A DNA stretch of 52,936 nucleotides. Source: Gemmiger formicilis (GTDB lineage Bacteria > Bacillota > Clostridia > Oscillospirales > Ruminococcaceae). The notes under the pieces were generated by a model, which had not been told where the DNA came from, did no database searches, and worked only from the letters and a program-made list of their open reading frames with translations. The stretch spans positions 1 to 52,936 of the forward strand of contig NZ_JACJJP010000025.1 of the NCBI RefSeq assembly GCF_016900095.1, read 5' to 3'. Every line of letters starts with the position of its first letter. Positions within the stretch are counted from its first letter, which is position 1. Positions 24,954-33,112 of the stretch are shown here, piece by piece. The position numbers and the translations under genes were made by a program.

Positions 24954-26369
24954 TCAGCTTTCGCTCTCCGTGTCACCGGCGGGCACCAGCGCGGCCAGCA
25001 CCGAATCCCGCCAGCTGTCCCGGTCGGTGCGGGCAAATTCGGTGCGGAAGGTGCTGTCCTCGTTGAACAGCAGGCTCTGCCCGGCGACGCCCAGCGCTTC
25101 GGTCTGGGCAGGGGTCAGGGTCACTTCGGGCAGGATGCCCGCGCCCACCTGGTCGATCTGCATCTGGCAGACGGCGCTGTCGTTGGAGGCGGTGCCCCAG
25201 GGGGTGATGAGACCCAGGGTCTCGGTGAGGGTCTCCTCCCCGGGTTCGCTGGTGTACAGCCACAGGATGGCCGCCGCGGCCGCGTGCACGCCCGCCTCGT
25301 CGGTGCCGGCGGGAATGGCCAGCCAGGCGGAGGTGGCCAGGATGGGATAGTTCATCAGGCCGGTGAGGTTGTATTCGGAGGAAGTGTCGATGTCGCTCTC
25401 CACAAAATCACATTTCAGGGGCAGGCAGACCAGATTGTCCTGCAGGTCGGTACCGGTGTGGACCAGCAGGTCCGCCAGGGTGCTGCGGCAGAACAGGGCC
25501 TGGCCTTCCTGGGCTTCCAGGGCGGTGTCGGCCTGCAGGGCGGCGGCCGCGTTGGCCTGCCCGGGCAGGACAGAAAGCTCCCGGTTGGTCAGTTCCAGGG
25601 TCAGGGCGCTATACAGCCCGTTCAGCGGACCGGTCAGGCCGTCTTCCGAAAGGTTATCCCCGGCGGCCAGCAGCACCCCCGTGTAAGCCGCGGCGGGGGA
25701 CTGGGCCCCGGCCGGGTCCAGGGGCAGGGTGAACACCGCTGTCAGGTCGGCGGCGGCCTCCGGCTTTTCTGCCGGCAGGGTGTAGTCGGTGCCGTTCAGG
25801 GTGACGGTGGTCTCGGCGGGTTCGGCCAGCCAGGCGGTCACCGTCTCGGCCAGGTCGCTCCACTCGCTCCAGGTGGCGGCTTTCAGGTCGGTCACCAGGG
25901 TGTCGGTGTCCTCGATCTGGAACAGGGCGCCCAGCACCCGCTTGTCTGCCCAGTAGCCGTACAGCGTCTTGCCCAGGGGCAGGGCGGTCACGGCGGACAC
26001 GGCGGTCTCGGCGTCCACCCCGGCCCGGATGGCGGCGGTGGACAGCAGGCTGTCGGTGCCCATGTTCAGCCAGGCCTCGTCATCGGCGGCGGGGGCGGCG
26101 TTCAGCACCGCCAGGTCCGCCTGGGCGGGGTCGGTGTCGGCACCGGGGGTGAGCACTTCCAGCTCCACGCCCTGGGCGTCGGCATAGCGGTTCAGGGCTT
26201 CGGCCGCGGCGGTGTCGGCACCGGCTTCGTAATAGACGGTCAGCTGCTGGGGCGCCGCAGTGGGGGCGGGGGCCGTCTCGGCGGTTTCGGCGGTGGCGGT
26301 GCTGCCGGACAGCGGCGCACAGCCGGCCAGAAGACCCAGGGCCAGGACCGAACAGAGGATACGTTTCAT
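24954..26369 (-). CDS. Solute-binding-like lipoprotein
   Basis: 471 residues from ATG at 26369 (AGGAGAATCAGACAT upstream). Signal peptide MKRILCSVLALGLLAGC with Cys17 as the lipid anchor, then an Ala/Thr-rich linker. The body resembles a diverged type II periplasmic binding protein: LTVYYEAGADTAAAEALNRYA at the start and YPILATSAWLAIPAGTDEAGVHAAAAAILWLY late. No transporter genes are adjacent, so it is either an orphan binding protein or a sensor partner. I cannot name a ligand. Confidence 0.75.
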   Translation of the reverse strand: MKRILCSVLALGLLAGCAPLSGSTATAETAETAPAPTAAPQQLTVYYEAGADTAAAEALNRYADAQGVELEVLTPGADTDPAQADLAVLNAAPAADDEAWLNMGTDSLLSTAAIRAGVDAETAVSAVTALPLGKTLYGYWADKRVLGALFQIEDTDTLVTDLKAATWSEWSDLAETVTAWLAEPAETTVTLNGTDYTLPAEKPEAAADLTAVFTLPLDPAGAQSPAAAYTGVLLAAGDNLSEDGLTGPLNGLYSALTLELTNRELSVLPGQANAAAALQADTALEAQEGQALFCRSTLADLLVHTGTDLQDNLVCLPLKCDFVESDIDTSSEYNLTGLMNYPILATSAWLAIPAGTDEAGVHAAAAAILWLYTSEPGEETLTETLGLITPWGTASNDSAVCQMQIDQVGAGILPEVTLTPAQTEALGVAGQSLLFNEDSTFRTEFARTDRDSWRDSVLAALVPAGDTESES

Positions 26370-26414
26370 ATGTCTGATTCTCCTAAAAAACGGGTTGGGC
26401 GATATATATCCACC

Positions 26415-26463
26415 ATTATACCGGATTTGCCTGTTTTTTTCTACCCCGGTTTTATGATATAAT
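26415..26463. promoter_or_regulatory. Divergent promoters of the lipoprotein and alaX genes
   Basis: Minus strand: TAGAAA (26438-26443), 17 bases, TATAAT (26415-26420) for the lipoprotein. Plus strand: extended -10 TGATATAAT (TATAAT at 26458-26463) for alaX. The two overlap in a 90-base AT-rich gap. Confidence 0.65.
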
Positions 26464-26506
26464 AAATGCCATATGACGCCCGGGACACCCGGGCTGCCCG
26501 GAAAGG

Positions 26507-27676
26507 ATGGGACCCCTGTTGCAGCCGACCGTAAAACTGTATGAGAATGACGCCTATCTGCGCCGGTTTTCCGCCGCCGTCCTGGCCTGTGAGCCGGAGG
26601 GCCAGAGCTGGCGGGTGGCACTGGACCGCACCGCCTTCTACCCAGAAGGGGGCGGCCAGCCCGCCGACACCGGCACCCTGGGCGGCGCCCGGGTGGGGCA
26701 TACCTTGGTGCGGGAAGGCGTCATCTGGCACCACACCGACGCCCCCCTGACGGTGGGGGAGCAGGTGGACGGGGAAATCCACTGGGAGCCCCGGCGGGAC
26801 CACATGGAGCAGCACACCGGGGAGCACATCCTCAGCGGCACTTTGCACCGGCTGTTCGGGGCGGAGAATGTGGGCTTCCACATCGGGGACCCGGCGGTGC
26901 GCATGGACACCGACATCCCCCTGACCCCGGACCAGCTGGCCCGGGCGGAAGCCGAAGCCAACGCCGCCGTGCGGGCGGACGCCCCGGTGCGGTGCTGGTA
27001 CCCCGAACCGGCGGAGCTGGCGGCCCTGACCTACCGCAGCAAAAAGGAGATCGACGGGGCGGTGCGCCTCACCGATGCGGGCGGGGCGGACCTGTGCGCC
27101 TGTTGCGGCACCCATCTGAGCAGCACCGGCCAGGTGGGGCTGATCAAGATCCTCAGCGCCCAGCACTACAAGGGCGGTATGCGGCTGGCGGTGGCCTGCG
27201 GGCAGCGGGCCCAGCGGGCGGTGGCCGAAACCTGGCGGGATGCCGAGGAAGCCGGGGTGCTGCTCAGCGCCGGGCCGGGCCGCCTGCGGGAGGCCGTGGC
27301 CCACAACGCCGCCAACACCGAAGCCCTGCACCGCCGTCTGGCGGCCCTGCAGCAGGCCCTGGGGGAGGCCTGGGCCGCGGGGGCACAGCCGGGACAGCCG
27401 ACGGTGTTCTTCTGCCCCGAGGGGGACGGCGACACCCTGCGGCGCCTTTGCCTGGCGGTCACCGGCCGCACCGGCGCCCCCTGCACCGTGCTGGCCCCCG
27501 GTGGCCGGGGTCTGACCTACGTGCTGCACTGCCCCGGGGGCGATGCCCGCGCCGCCGCCCAGGCCCTGAACGCCGCCTTTGACGGCCGGGGCGGGGGCCG
27601 GGGCGAGATCTGCCAGGGCAGCCTGGCGGCCACGGATTTTGACGCCGTGCGGAACTTTTTGCTGGAACAACACTGA
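26507..27676 (+). CDS. Alanyl-tRNA editing protein (AlaX-L type)
   Basis: 389 residues. Editing domain of the AlaRS/AlaX family with zinc ligands HTGEHI (HxxxH) and CxxxH in CACCGTHLSSTGQVG; FYPEGGGQPADTG is the family's N-terminal glycine motif. It hydrolyses Ser- or Gly-tRNA(Ala) mischarged by AlaRS. The C-terminal ~120 residues resemble the AlaX-L helical tail plus a DHHA1-like domain (GRGGGRGEICQGSLA). The ATG at 26507 directly abuts AAAGG; TTG at 26519 would have better spacing from the same site, so the start is uncertain by four codons. First gene of an alaX-trmB-cmpB-like group. Confidence 0.92.
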   Translation: MGPLLQPTVKLYENDAYLRRFSAAVLACEPEGQSWRVALDRTAFYPEGGGQPADTGTLGGARVGHTLVREGVIWHHTDAPLTVGEQVDGEIHWEPRRDHMEQHTGEHILSGTLHRLFGAENVGFHIGDPAVRMDTDIPLTPDQLARAEAEANAAVRADAPVRCWYPEPAELAALTYRSKKEIDGAVRLTDAGGADLCACCGTHLSSTGQVGLIKILSAQHYKGGMRLAVACGQRAQRAVAETWRDAEEAGVLLSAGPGRLREAVAHNAANTEALHRRLAALQQALGEAWAAGAQPGQPTVFFCPEGDGDTLRRLCLAVTGRTGAPCTVLAPGGRGLTYVLHCPGGDARAAAQALNAAFDGRGGGRGEICQGSLAATDFDAVRNFLLEQH

Positions 27677-27698
27677 CAACGAGAGAGGTATCTTCATT

Positions 27699-28430
27699 AT
27701 GCGCATGCGTTTCAAACCCTACGCCCGCCCGGAGCTGCTGGCCTGCGACTTCCACGTCCACGAGCCCCTGACCCACGCGGGGCACTGGCGGGAGCTGTTT
27801 GCCCGGCCGGAACAGCCCTTCTGCCTGGAACTGGGCTGCGGCAAGGGCGGATTCCTGGCCCAGCTGGCCCCCTCCGACCCCACCCGCAACTTCCTGGGCA
27901 TCGACATCACCGACAAGGTGCTGATCCTGGCCAAGCGCAAGGTGGAAAAGGCCTATCTGGAAAAGCAGCTGCCCCCGGACAACGTCCTCATCGCCTCCCT
28001 GGACATCGAGCGGATGTCGGGGGCCTTCTCGGCCGAAGACCGGGTGGCCCGCATCTACATCAACTTCTGCAACCCCTGGAGCAAGAACGCCAGCAGCCAC
28101 AAACACCGGCTGACCCATCCTCGACAGCTGCTGCAGTACCGCAACCTGATGGACGAGGGCGCCGAAATCTGGTTCAAGACCGACGATGACGACCTGTTCC
28201 GGGACAGCCTGAGCTACTTCCCGGCGGCGGGGTTTGAGATCACCTGGCAGACCTTTGACCTGCACGCCGACGAACCCGCCTGGAACCTGCGCACCGAGCA
28301 TGAGGGCATGTTCAGCGAGCAGGGCATTCCCATCAAGGCTCTGATTGCCCGCAAGGGTCCGGACAGCACGGTGACCTGGGTGGAACCCAAGGAGCTGGCC
28401 CGCCGTCTGGACGGGGAGGAAGAGGAATGA
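27699..28430 (+). CDS. trmB: tRNA (guanine-N7-)-methyltransferase
   Basis: 243 residues from ATG at 27699 (GAGAGAGGTATCTTCATT upstream). SAM-binding LELGCGKGGFLAQLA, acidic GIDITDKV, and the family motif FCNPWSKNASSHKHRLTHPRQL, followed by IWFKTDDDDLF. It methylates G46 in the variable loop of tRNA. The N-terminus RMRFKPYARPELLA is typical. It follows alaX by 22 bases and overlaps the next gene by four bases (ATGA). Confidence 0.95.
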   Translation: MRMRFKPYARPELLACDFHVHEPLTHAGHWRELFARPEQPFCLELGCGKGGFLAQLAPSDPTRNFLGIDITDKVLILAKRKVEKAYLEKQLPPDNVLIASLDIERMSGAFSAEDRVARIYINFCNPWSKNASSHKHRLTHPRQLLQYRNLMDEGAEIWFKTDDDDLFRDSLSYFPAAGFEITWQTFDLHADEPAWNLRTEHEGMFSEQGIPIKALIARKGPDSTVTWVEPKELARRLDGEEEE

Positions 28431-29332
28431 TCTTCGGGTATACCCTGCCCCAGTATCTGGGTTTCTTTTTTGTGTATTCCATCCTGGGCTGGTGCGTGGA
28501 GGTGGCCTTTGCGGCGGTGAACACCCGCCAGCTGGTCAACCGGGGCTTCCTCAACGGCCCGGCCTGCCCCATCTACGGGTTCGGCATGGTGGGACTTCTG
28601 GCCGTGCTGGGCCCCTGGCAGCGCAGCATCCCGGCGGTGTTCTTGGCCGCGGCGGTGCTGGCCACCCTGGTGGAGCTCATCGCCGGGTATCTGCTGTTCC
28701 GGCTGTTCCACACCCGCTGGTGGGATTACACCCAGTTCCGGGGCAACCTGGGCGGGTTCATCTGCCCCCGGTTCACCCTGCTGTGGGGGCTGGGCGGCAT
28801 TGTGATGGTACGCCTGGTCCATCCCCCGGTGGCCGCCGCGGTAACGGCCATCCCGCCCACCGTCCTGGCGGTGGCGGACGGGGTACTGGCGGTGGGCTTT
28901 GCGGTGGACGTGGGCATCTCCTTCGCCCAGGCCGCCGGGCTGGAACGCCGTCTGCGCCGGCTGAAGGACTTCTCTGCCGCCATGCGCCGGCTGAGCGATG
29001 CCATGACCGAAGCCATCGGCACCCGGGCCATGACCTTCGACACCCTGCTGGATGAACAGAAGCTGCAGCTGATGCTGGCCGCCATGGAAGGGCGGGAAAA
29101 CACCGCCCCCCTGCGCCAGCAGCTGCTGGAAATGTCCGCCCGGGCCCGCGCCGTGCGCGCCGAGGTGGAGCGCCTGTCCCGCCAGAAACATTTCGGCGAA
29201 GGACGTCTGCTGAGGGCCTTCCCCCACATGAAAGCCCCCAGCTACGACGAGGTGCTGGGACGGCTGCGGTCGGCCACCGCCCGTCTGGCCCGCACCGCCC
29301 GGAACCTGAAAGACAAGGTTTCCGGCCAGTGA
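28427..29332 (+). CDS. CmpB/DUF1113-like membrane protein (putative ABC-type IV permease)
   Basis: 301 residues. Begins with the family signature FFFVYSILGWCVEV, then NRGFLNGPACPIYGFG and TRWWDYTQFRGNLGGFICP. Four to five membrane segments lie in the first ~170 residues, and a long amphipathic helical tail follows (about 180-301, likely coiled coil). The family is annotated as a putative ABC transporter permease, but no function is established. Translation is coupled to trmB by an ATGA overlap; a functional link is not evident. Confidence 0.85.
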   Translation: MIFGYTLPQYLGFFFVYSILGWCVEVAFAAVNTRQLVNRGFLNGPACPIYGFGMVGLLAVLGPWQRSIPAVFLAAAVLATLVELIAGYLLFRLFHTRWWDYTQFRGNLGGFICPRFTLLWGLGGIVMVRLVHPPVAAAVTAIPPTVLAVADGVLAVGFAVDVGISFAQAAGLERRLRRLKDFSAAMRRLSDAMTEAIGTRAMTFDTLLDEQKLQLMLAAMEGRENTAPLRQQLLEMSARARAVRAEVERLSRQKHFGEGRLLRAFPHMKAPSYDEVLGRLRSATARLARTARNLKDKVSGQ

Positions 29333-29349
29333 GAGTTGTTGTGACAACA

Positions 29350-29389
29350 AAAGCCCCGGCCCCGCGCAGAAGCGCGGGGCCGGGGCTTT
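29350..29389. terminator. Terminator between the cmpB-like gene and hsp20
   Basis: Perfect 18-base stem AAAGCCCCGGCCCCGCGC with loop AGAA, flanked by A-rich and T-rich ends, so usable by both converging genes. Confidence 0.88.
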
Positions 29390-29416
29390 GTGTTTATGGG
29401 ATTTGGAGAAAGGAAA

Positions 29417-29863
29417 TTACTCGATCTCGATCAGGTTGGGCTGCTTGGGCAGTTCGGGCGCCGCCTTGGGCAGATGGATCTTCAGGATGCCATCCTCAAA
29501 CTTGGCGGAGATGTTCTCCGGCTTCAGCTGATCGCCCACATAGAAGCTGCGGCTGCAGGCGCCGGTGTAACGTTCGCGGCGGATATACCGGCCGTTCTTG
29601 TTCTCGTCGTCCTTGTCCAGACCCTTGGCGGCGGAGATGGTCAGGTAACCCTGATCCAGCTTCAGGCTGACTTCGTCCTTCTTGAAGCCGGGCAGGTCGA
29701 TGTCCAGCTCATAGGCGTCCTCGGTCTCCCGGACATCGGACTTCATCAGGTTCTTGGCGTTCTTGCCGTACAGCGGGTTGTGATTGCCGAAGAAGGGGCG
29801 CATACCGTACATATCATCAAACATATCATCAAACAGATCTTCACCAAAAATGCTAGGCAACAT
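29417..29863 (-). CDS. Small heat-shock protein, Hsp20/alpha-crystallin family
   Basis: 148 residues. N-terminal variable region MLPSIFGEDLFDDMFDDM with Phe-rich motifs, then the alpha-crystallin domain (about 38-135): SDVRETEDAYELDIDLPGFKKDEVSLKL, YLTISA, RSFYVGD and AKFEDGILKIHLPK (the A-x-x-x-n-GvL motif). It is an ATP-independent holdase that binds unfolding proteins as an oligomer. GGAGGTTATGACTT precedes ATG. It has a strong promoter overlapping a CIRCE-like repeat, implying HrcA repression, and a structured leader of about 120 bases. Confidence 0.95.
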   Translation of the reverse strand: MLPSIFGEDLFDDMFDDMYGMRPFFGNHNPLYGKNAKNLMKSDVRETEDAYELDIDLPGFKKDEVSLKLDQGYLTISAAKGLDKDDENKNGRYIRRERYTGACSRSFYVGDQLKPENISAKFEDGILKIHLPKAAPELPKQPNLIEIE

Positions 29864-29884
29864 AAGTCATAACCTCCATTCAAA

Positions 29885-29980
29885 CCGGCCCTTGGCCGGA
29901 TGTCAAACGCTGCCCGCCCCGGCACCGTTGCGGTGGGGGGCGTTCGCCCTGGTGGGAGCTCTTTGTTTCTCTCTCAAGGT
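29885..29980 (-). other. Structured 5' leader of hsp20
   Basis: On the minus-strand transcript: an outer pairing AACGC / GCGTT encloses GCCCC / GGGGC and a CACCG-CAA-CGGTG hairpin. A separate perfect hairpin CCGGCC-N3-GGCCGG (29885-29899) lies about 20 bases upstream of the start codon. The ribosome site itself is not clearly paired, so a thermosensor role is speculative. Confidence 0.4.
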
Positions 29981-29988
29981 ACGGCTAT

Positions 29989-30031
29989 ACTATACCACCA
30001 AATTTTAGCACTGTCAAGCGTTGAGCGCTAA
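29989..30031 (-). promoter_or_regulatory. hsp20 promoter with CIRCE-like HrcA operator
   Basis: Promoter TTGACA (30012-30017), 17-base spacer, TATAGT (29989-29994). The repeat TTAGCACTG-N9-GAGCGCTAA (30005-30031) matches CIRCE (TTAGCACTC-N9-GAGTGCTAA) with two differences, and the -35 box lies within it. HrcA binding would therefore block RNA polymerase directly. Confidence 0.88.
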
Positions 30032-30130
30032 AATTCACATAAACTTAACAAATATACGAATTGTATAAACGCGGGCCCAACATCTGGGAAACGGTGCCTC
30101 CAATCTGTACAGCGGGGCAAAAAGGAGGGG

Positions 30131-31465
30131 TCAGGGGCGGGCGTACCGCCGGCGGAAGTCCAGCAGCAGCGCCGCGGCCAGCGCCGCCGCCAGCAGGGCG
30201 GTGCCGGGCTGGTTGCACCACAATCCGGTCAAACCCCAGGGCCACAGGGCGGCGATGAGGGCCACCGGAAAGACCAGCGCCACCGACACCGACAGAATGG
30301 AGGCCTGCAGCGGCTTTTCCACCGCCGAAAGAAAACTCTGGGCCGCAAAACTGAACCACCGGGTCAGGTACCCCAGGCTGAACAGCTGCAAAGCGGGCAC
30401 TGCCATGGCCAGCACTCCGCTGCCGCTGTTGCCAACGAACAGGGAGGCTGTCTGGGTGGGAAGAGCCAGCAGCAGGGCGGCCGCCGCCAGGGAGATCACC
30501 GCGCTGGCCGCAAAGCAGCGCTTCTCGATGGCCAGCACCCGGTCCCGGCGCCCGGCACCCCAGTTATAGCCCACGGCGGGCTGCAAGGAATCGCACATGC
30601 CGTACAAAAGCGGCAGCACAAAGCCGTCCACATACATCAGGATGCCGTACACCGAGATGGCGTCGGCCCCGCCCAGGCGCAGCAGCACCATATTCATCAC
30701 GATGGAGGTGACACGTCCGGCAATGTTGCTCAGGAAGGTGGGGCACCCGCAGCTGAAGATGCTGCCCACAATGTGCCGGGTGAACCGGGGCCGGTGGAAG
30801 CGCAGGGGCATCCGCCCGGCCAGGAAGGGCCCCATGGCCAGCACGGCGCAGAACGTCATGCCCAGGCAGGTGCCCAGGGCCGCCCCCGCAATGCCCAGGC
30901 GCAGCCCGTACAGAAAGAAGAATTCCAGCCCGGCGCACAGCGCCGACATGAGCACGTTCAGCCACATGCTGGTCTTGATCCGCCCGCAGATGCGCAGGTA
31001 GTTGTCCGCCGCAAAGACGATGCTGACCAGCGGGGAGAACAGGGCATACACCCGCAGATACCGCACCGCCAGGGCCAGCAGTTCGCCCTCGGCCCCCATC
31101 CAGCCCAGCAGGGTGGGGGCCAGCAGGTACATGGCTCCGCCGGTCAGGGCGCCCAGCCCCACCACCAGCAGACAGGCACAGGTGAAGAGGTTATTGGCCT
31201 CCCGGGGGCGTTTTTCCCCCAGCCGCACCGAGATGGGCACCGCCGACCCCACACCGATGAGGTCGGCCAGGGCAAAGTTGATGATGACCAGGGGCATGGC
31301 CAGGTTCAGCGCCGCAAAGGGGGTGTCCCCCAGAATGCGGCCTACAAAAATGCCGTCCATGAGCTGGTACAGGGATGATGCCAGCATACCCACCGATCCA
31401 GGCAGGGCGGCCCGCAGAAACAGGCGGTGGGGCGGGGTTTCCAGAAACAAAGTCTTCTGATCCAT
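30131..31465 (-). CDS. MATE-family multidrug/Na+ antiporter
   Basis: 444 residues from ATG at 31465 (GAAGGAGGACCT upstream; the longer frame runs into the leader hairpin). About twelve membrane segments with family features: PGSVGMLASSLYQLMDGIFVGRILG near the N-terminus, LIGVGSAVPISVRLGE, and SLQPAVGYNWGAGRRDRV in the C-terminal half. It probably exports cationic compounds in exchange for Na+ or H+. A leader of about 140 bases with a terminator hairpin precedes it, suggesting RNA-level control. The substrate is unknown. Confidence 0.9.
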   Translation of the reverse strand: MDQKTLFLETPPHRLFLRAALPGSVGMLASSLYQLMDGIFVGRILGDTPFAALNLAMPLVIINFALADLIGVGSAVPISVRLGEKRPREANNLFTCACLLVVGLGALTGGAMYLLAPTLLGWMGAEGELLALAVRYLRVYALFSPLVSIVFAADNYLRICGRIKTSMWLNVLMSALCAGLEFFFLYGLRLGIAGAALGTCLGMTFCAVLAMGPFLAGRMPLRFHRPRFTRHIVGSIFSCGCPTFLSNIAGRVTSIVMNMVLLRLGGADAISVYGILMYVDGFVLPLLYGMCDSLQPAVGYNWGAGRRDRVLAIEKRCFAASAVISLAAAALLLALPTQTASLFVGNSGSGVLAMAVPALQLFSLGYLTRWFSFAAQSFLSAVEKPLQASILSVSVALVFPVALIAALWPWGLTGLWCNQPGTALLAAALAAALLLDFRRRYARP

Positions 31466-31505
31466 AGGTCCTCCTTCATGTTTGGAAACATGGGCCGGAA
31501 GAACC

Positions 31506-31552
31506 AAAAACGCCGGATAAGGCAGGCATTTCAGCCTGTGCCTTATCCGGCG
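31506..31552 (-). terminator. Terminator hairpin in the MATE leader
   Basis: 17-base stem CGCCGGATAAGGCAGGC with a 2-base bulge and a 6-base loop, followed on the minus strand by T5. It lies between a promoter (31610-31638) and the MATE start. It could instead end ugd transcripts; both uses are possible. Confidence 0.75.
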
Positions 31553-31553
31553 T

Positions 31554-31638
31554 GTCATTTGTCGCAAACCATATAGTTCCGAATGACTTGCCCTCCGACC
31601 GACAGCCCTACCATAGCACAGCTTGCCGGCAAAGTCAA
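31554..31638 (-). promoter_or_regulatory. Promoter and structured leader of the MATE gene
   Basis: TTGACT (31633-31638), 17-base spacer, TATGGT (31610-31615). The transcript then contains GTCATT ... AATGAC (31582-31587 with 31554-31559), a six-pair stem closing a 22-base loop with a weak inner AAC/GTT pairing, immediately before the terminator. This resembles an attenuator or a small riboswitch, of no class I can name. Confidence 0.55.
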
Positions 31639-31648
31639 GAGCCGTTCC

Positions 31649-32833
31649 TTAATCCCGGCTGTACAGGTCCCGGGTGTACACTTTTTCCGCCACATCGTCC
31701 AGTTCCGGGGCGCGGCGGTTGGCCAGGATCACATCGCATTCCCGCTTGAAGGTCTCCAGGTCCCGCTCCACCCGGCTGCCGTAGAAATCGTCCCCGGTCA
31801 GGGTGGGCTCGTACACCACCAGGGGCACCCCCTCGGCCCGGATGCGCTTCATGACCCCCTGGATGCTGGACTGGCGGAAGTTGTCGCTGCCCGCCTTCAT
31901 GGTCAGGCGGTACACCCCCACCACCCTGGGATGGCGGGCCAGCACCTGCTCGCTGATAAAGTCCTTGCGGGTGCGGTTGCTCTCCACAATGGCGCCAATG
32001 AGGTTCTGGGGCACCGAGCTGTAGTTGGCCAGCAGCTGCTTGGTGTCTTTGGGCAGGCAGTAGCCGCCATAACCGAAACTGGGGTTGTTGTAGTGGGCCC
32101 CGATGCGCGGATCCAGGCAGACCCCGTCGATGATGGCCCGGGTGTCCAGCCCGCGGATGGCCGCGTAGGTGTCCAGCTCGTTGAAGTAGGCCACCCGCAA
32201 AGCCAGGTAGGTGTTGGCAAACAGCTTGATGGCCTCCGCCTCGGTCAGGCCGGGGAAGAGGGTGGGAATCTCCTGCTTGCAGGCGCCCTGCTGCAGCAGG
32301 GCCGCAAACTGGTGGGCCTTGTCCACCAGCCGGGCGTCGTCCTGGGGAGCACCCACCACGATGCGGCTGGGGTAGAGGTTGTCGTACAGGGCGTGGCCCT
32401 CCCGCAGGAACTCCGGGCTGAAGAGGATGTTGGGGTTGTGCATTTCCTTCCGGATGCGGGCGGTGTAGCCCACCGGCACGGTGGATTTGATGATGACGGT
32501 GGCGTCGGGGGCATACTGCCCCACCAGCCGCAGCACATCCTCCACACTGGAAGTATCAAAAAAGTTCTTCTTTTCGTCGTAATTGGTGGGGGTGGAGATG
32601 ATGACCCAGTCCGCCCCGGTGTAGGCGGCTGCGGCGTCGGTGGTGGCGCGCAGGTCAAGCTCCCGTCCGGTCAGGTACTGCTCCAGCTCCTTGTCCGCCA
32701 GGGGGCAGCGGCGGTCGTTGATGTCCTGCACCCGGGCGGGGACCACGTCCACGGCCCACACTTCATTGTGCTGGGCCAGCAGCACCCCGTTGGAAAGCCC
32801 TACATAGCCCATGCCGGCCACGGCAATCTTCAT
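31649..32833 (-). CDS. ugd: UDP-glucose 6-dehydrogenase
   Basis: 394 residues (typical of the short type). N-terminal NAD fold [51 protein letters not shown], catalytic Cys in [15 protein letters not shown], and C-terminal domain with [18 protein letters not shown]. It oxidises UDP-glucose to UDP-glucuronate for capsule or other surface glycans. No other glycan-synthesis genes lie beside it, so the end product is unclear. Ribosome site AGAGGTGCCATGCT precedes ATG. Confidence 0.95.
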   Translation of the reverse strand: MKIAVAGMGYVGLSNGVLLAQHNEVWAVDVVPARVQDINDRRCPLADKELEQYLTGRELDLRATTDAAAAYTGADWVIISTPTNYDEKKNFFDTSSVEDVLRLVGQYAPDATVIIKSTVPVGYTARIRKEMHNPNILFSPEFLREGHALYDNLYPSRIVVGAPQDDARLVDKAHQFAALLQQGACKQEIPTLFPGLTEAEAIKLFANTYLALRVAYFNELDTYAAIRGLDTRAIIDGVCLDPRIGAHYNNPSFGYGGYCLPKDTKQLLANYSSVPQNLIGAIVESNRTRKDFISEQVLARHPRVVGVYRLTMKAGSDNFRQSSIQGVMKRIRAEGVPLVVYEPTLTGDDFYGSRVERDLETFKRECDVILANRRAPELDDVAEKVYTRDLYSRD

Positions 32834-32868
32834 AGCATGGCACCTCTTTCACAGCATAAATTATCCTC

Positions 32869-32877
32869 ATTATACCA
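32869..32877 (-). promoter_or_regulatory. ugd promoter, extended -10
   Basis: Minus strand TGGTATAAT (TATAAT at 32869-32874) 36 bases before the start. No -35 match; the TGn extension would compensate. Confidence 0.6.
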
Positions 32878-32942
32878 CATACGCCGCCGCCCCGGTAGAG
32901 GCATTTTCCGCGTTGTTCACACAAATTTTACGCCGCGGTTAT

Positions 32943-32971
32943 TTGACACACTGTACAACAAAGCGTATAAT
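32943..32971 (+). promoter_or_regulatory. gltA promoter, perfect consensus
   Basis: TTGACA (32943-32948), 17-base spacer, TATAAT (32966-32971). The leader is about 135 bases, with a small GGTCC/GGACC hairpin near 33003-33021 and an AT-only stretch near 33040-33058. Confidence 0.92.
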
Positions 32972-33112
32972 AAAAGCATGTATTCTGTTTTCGGCCTTGC
33001 AGGTGGTCCCGGCGCGGACCGGGATGTATCCGATAGTATATATTATATTATATATTAAAAAGGTAGAAGAGCATTGCCGGCGTAAGAAAAGAGAAAAGGG
33101 AGGTTATTTGAT

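Noticed and set aside
31554-31605. Purine (G-box) riboswitch suggested by TATATGG in the MATE leader
   Set aside because: Too short (about 50 bases before the terminator) and the conserved GTTTCTACC and 3' pairing segments are absent.
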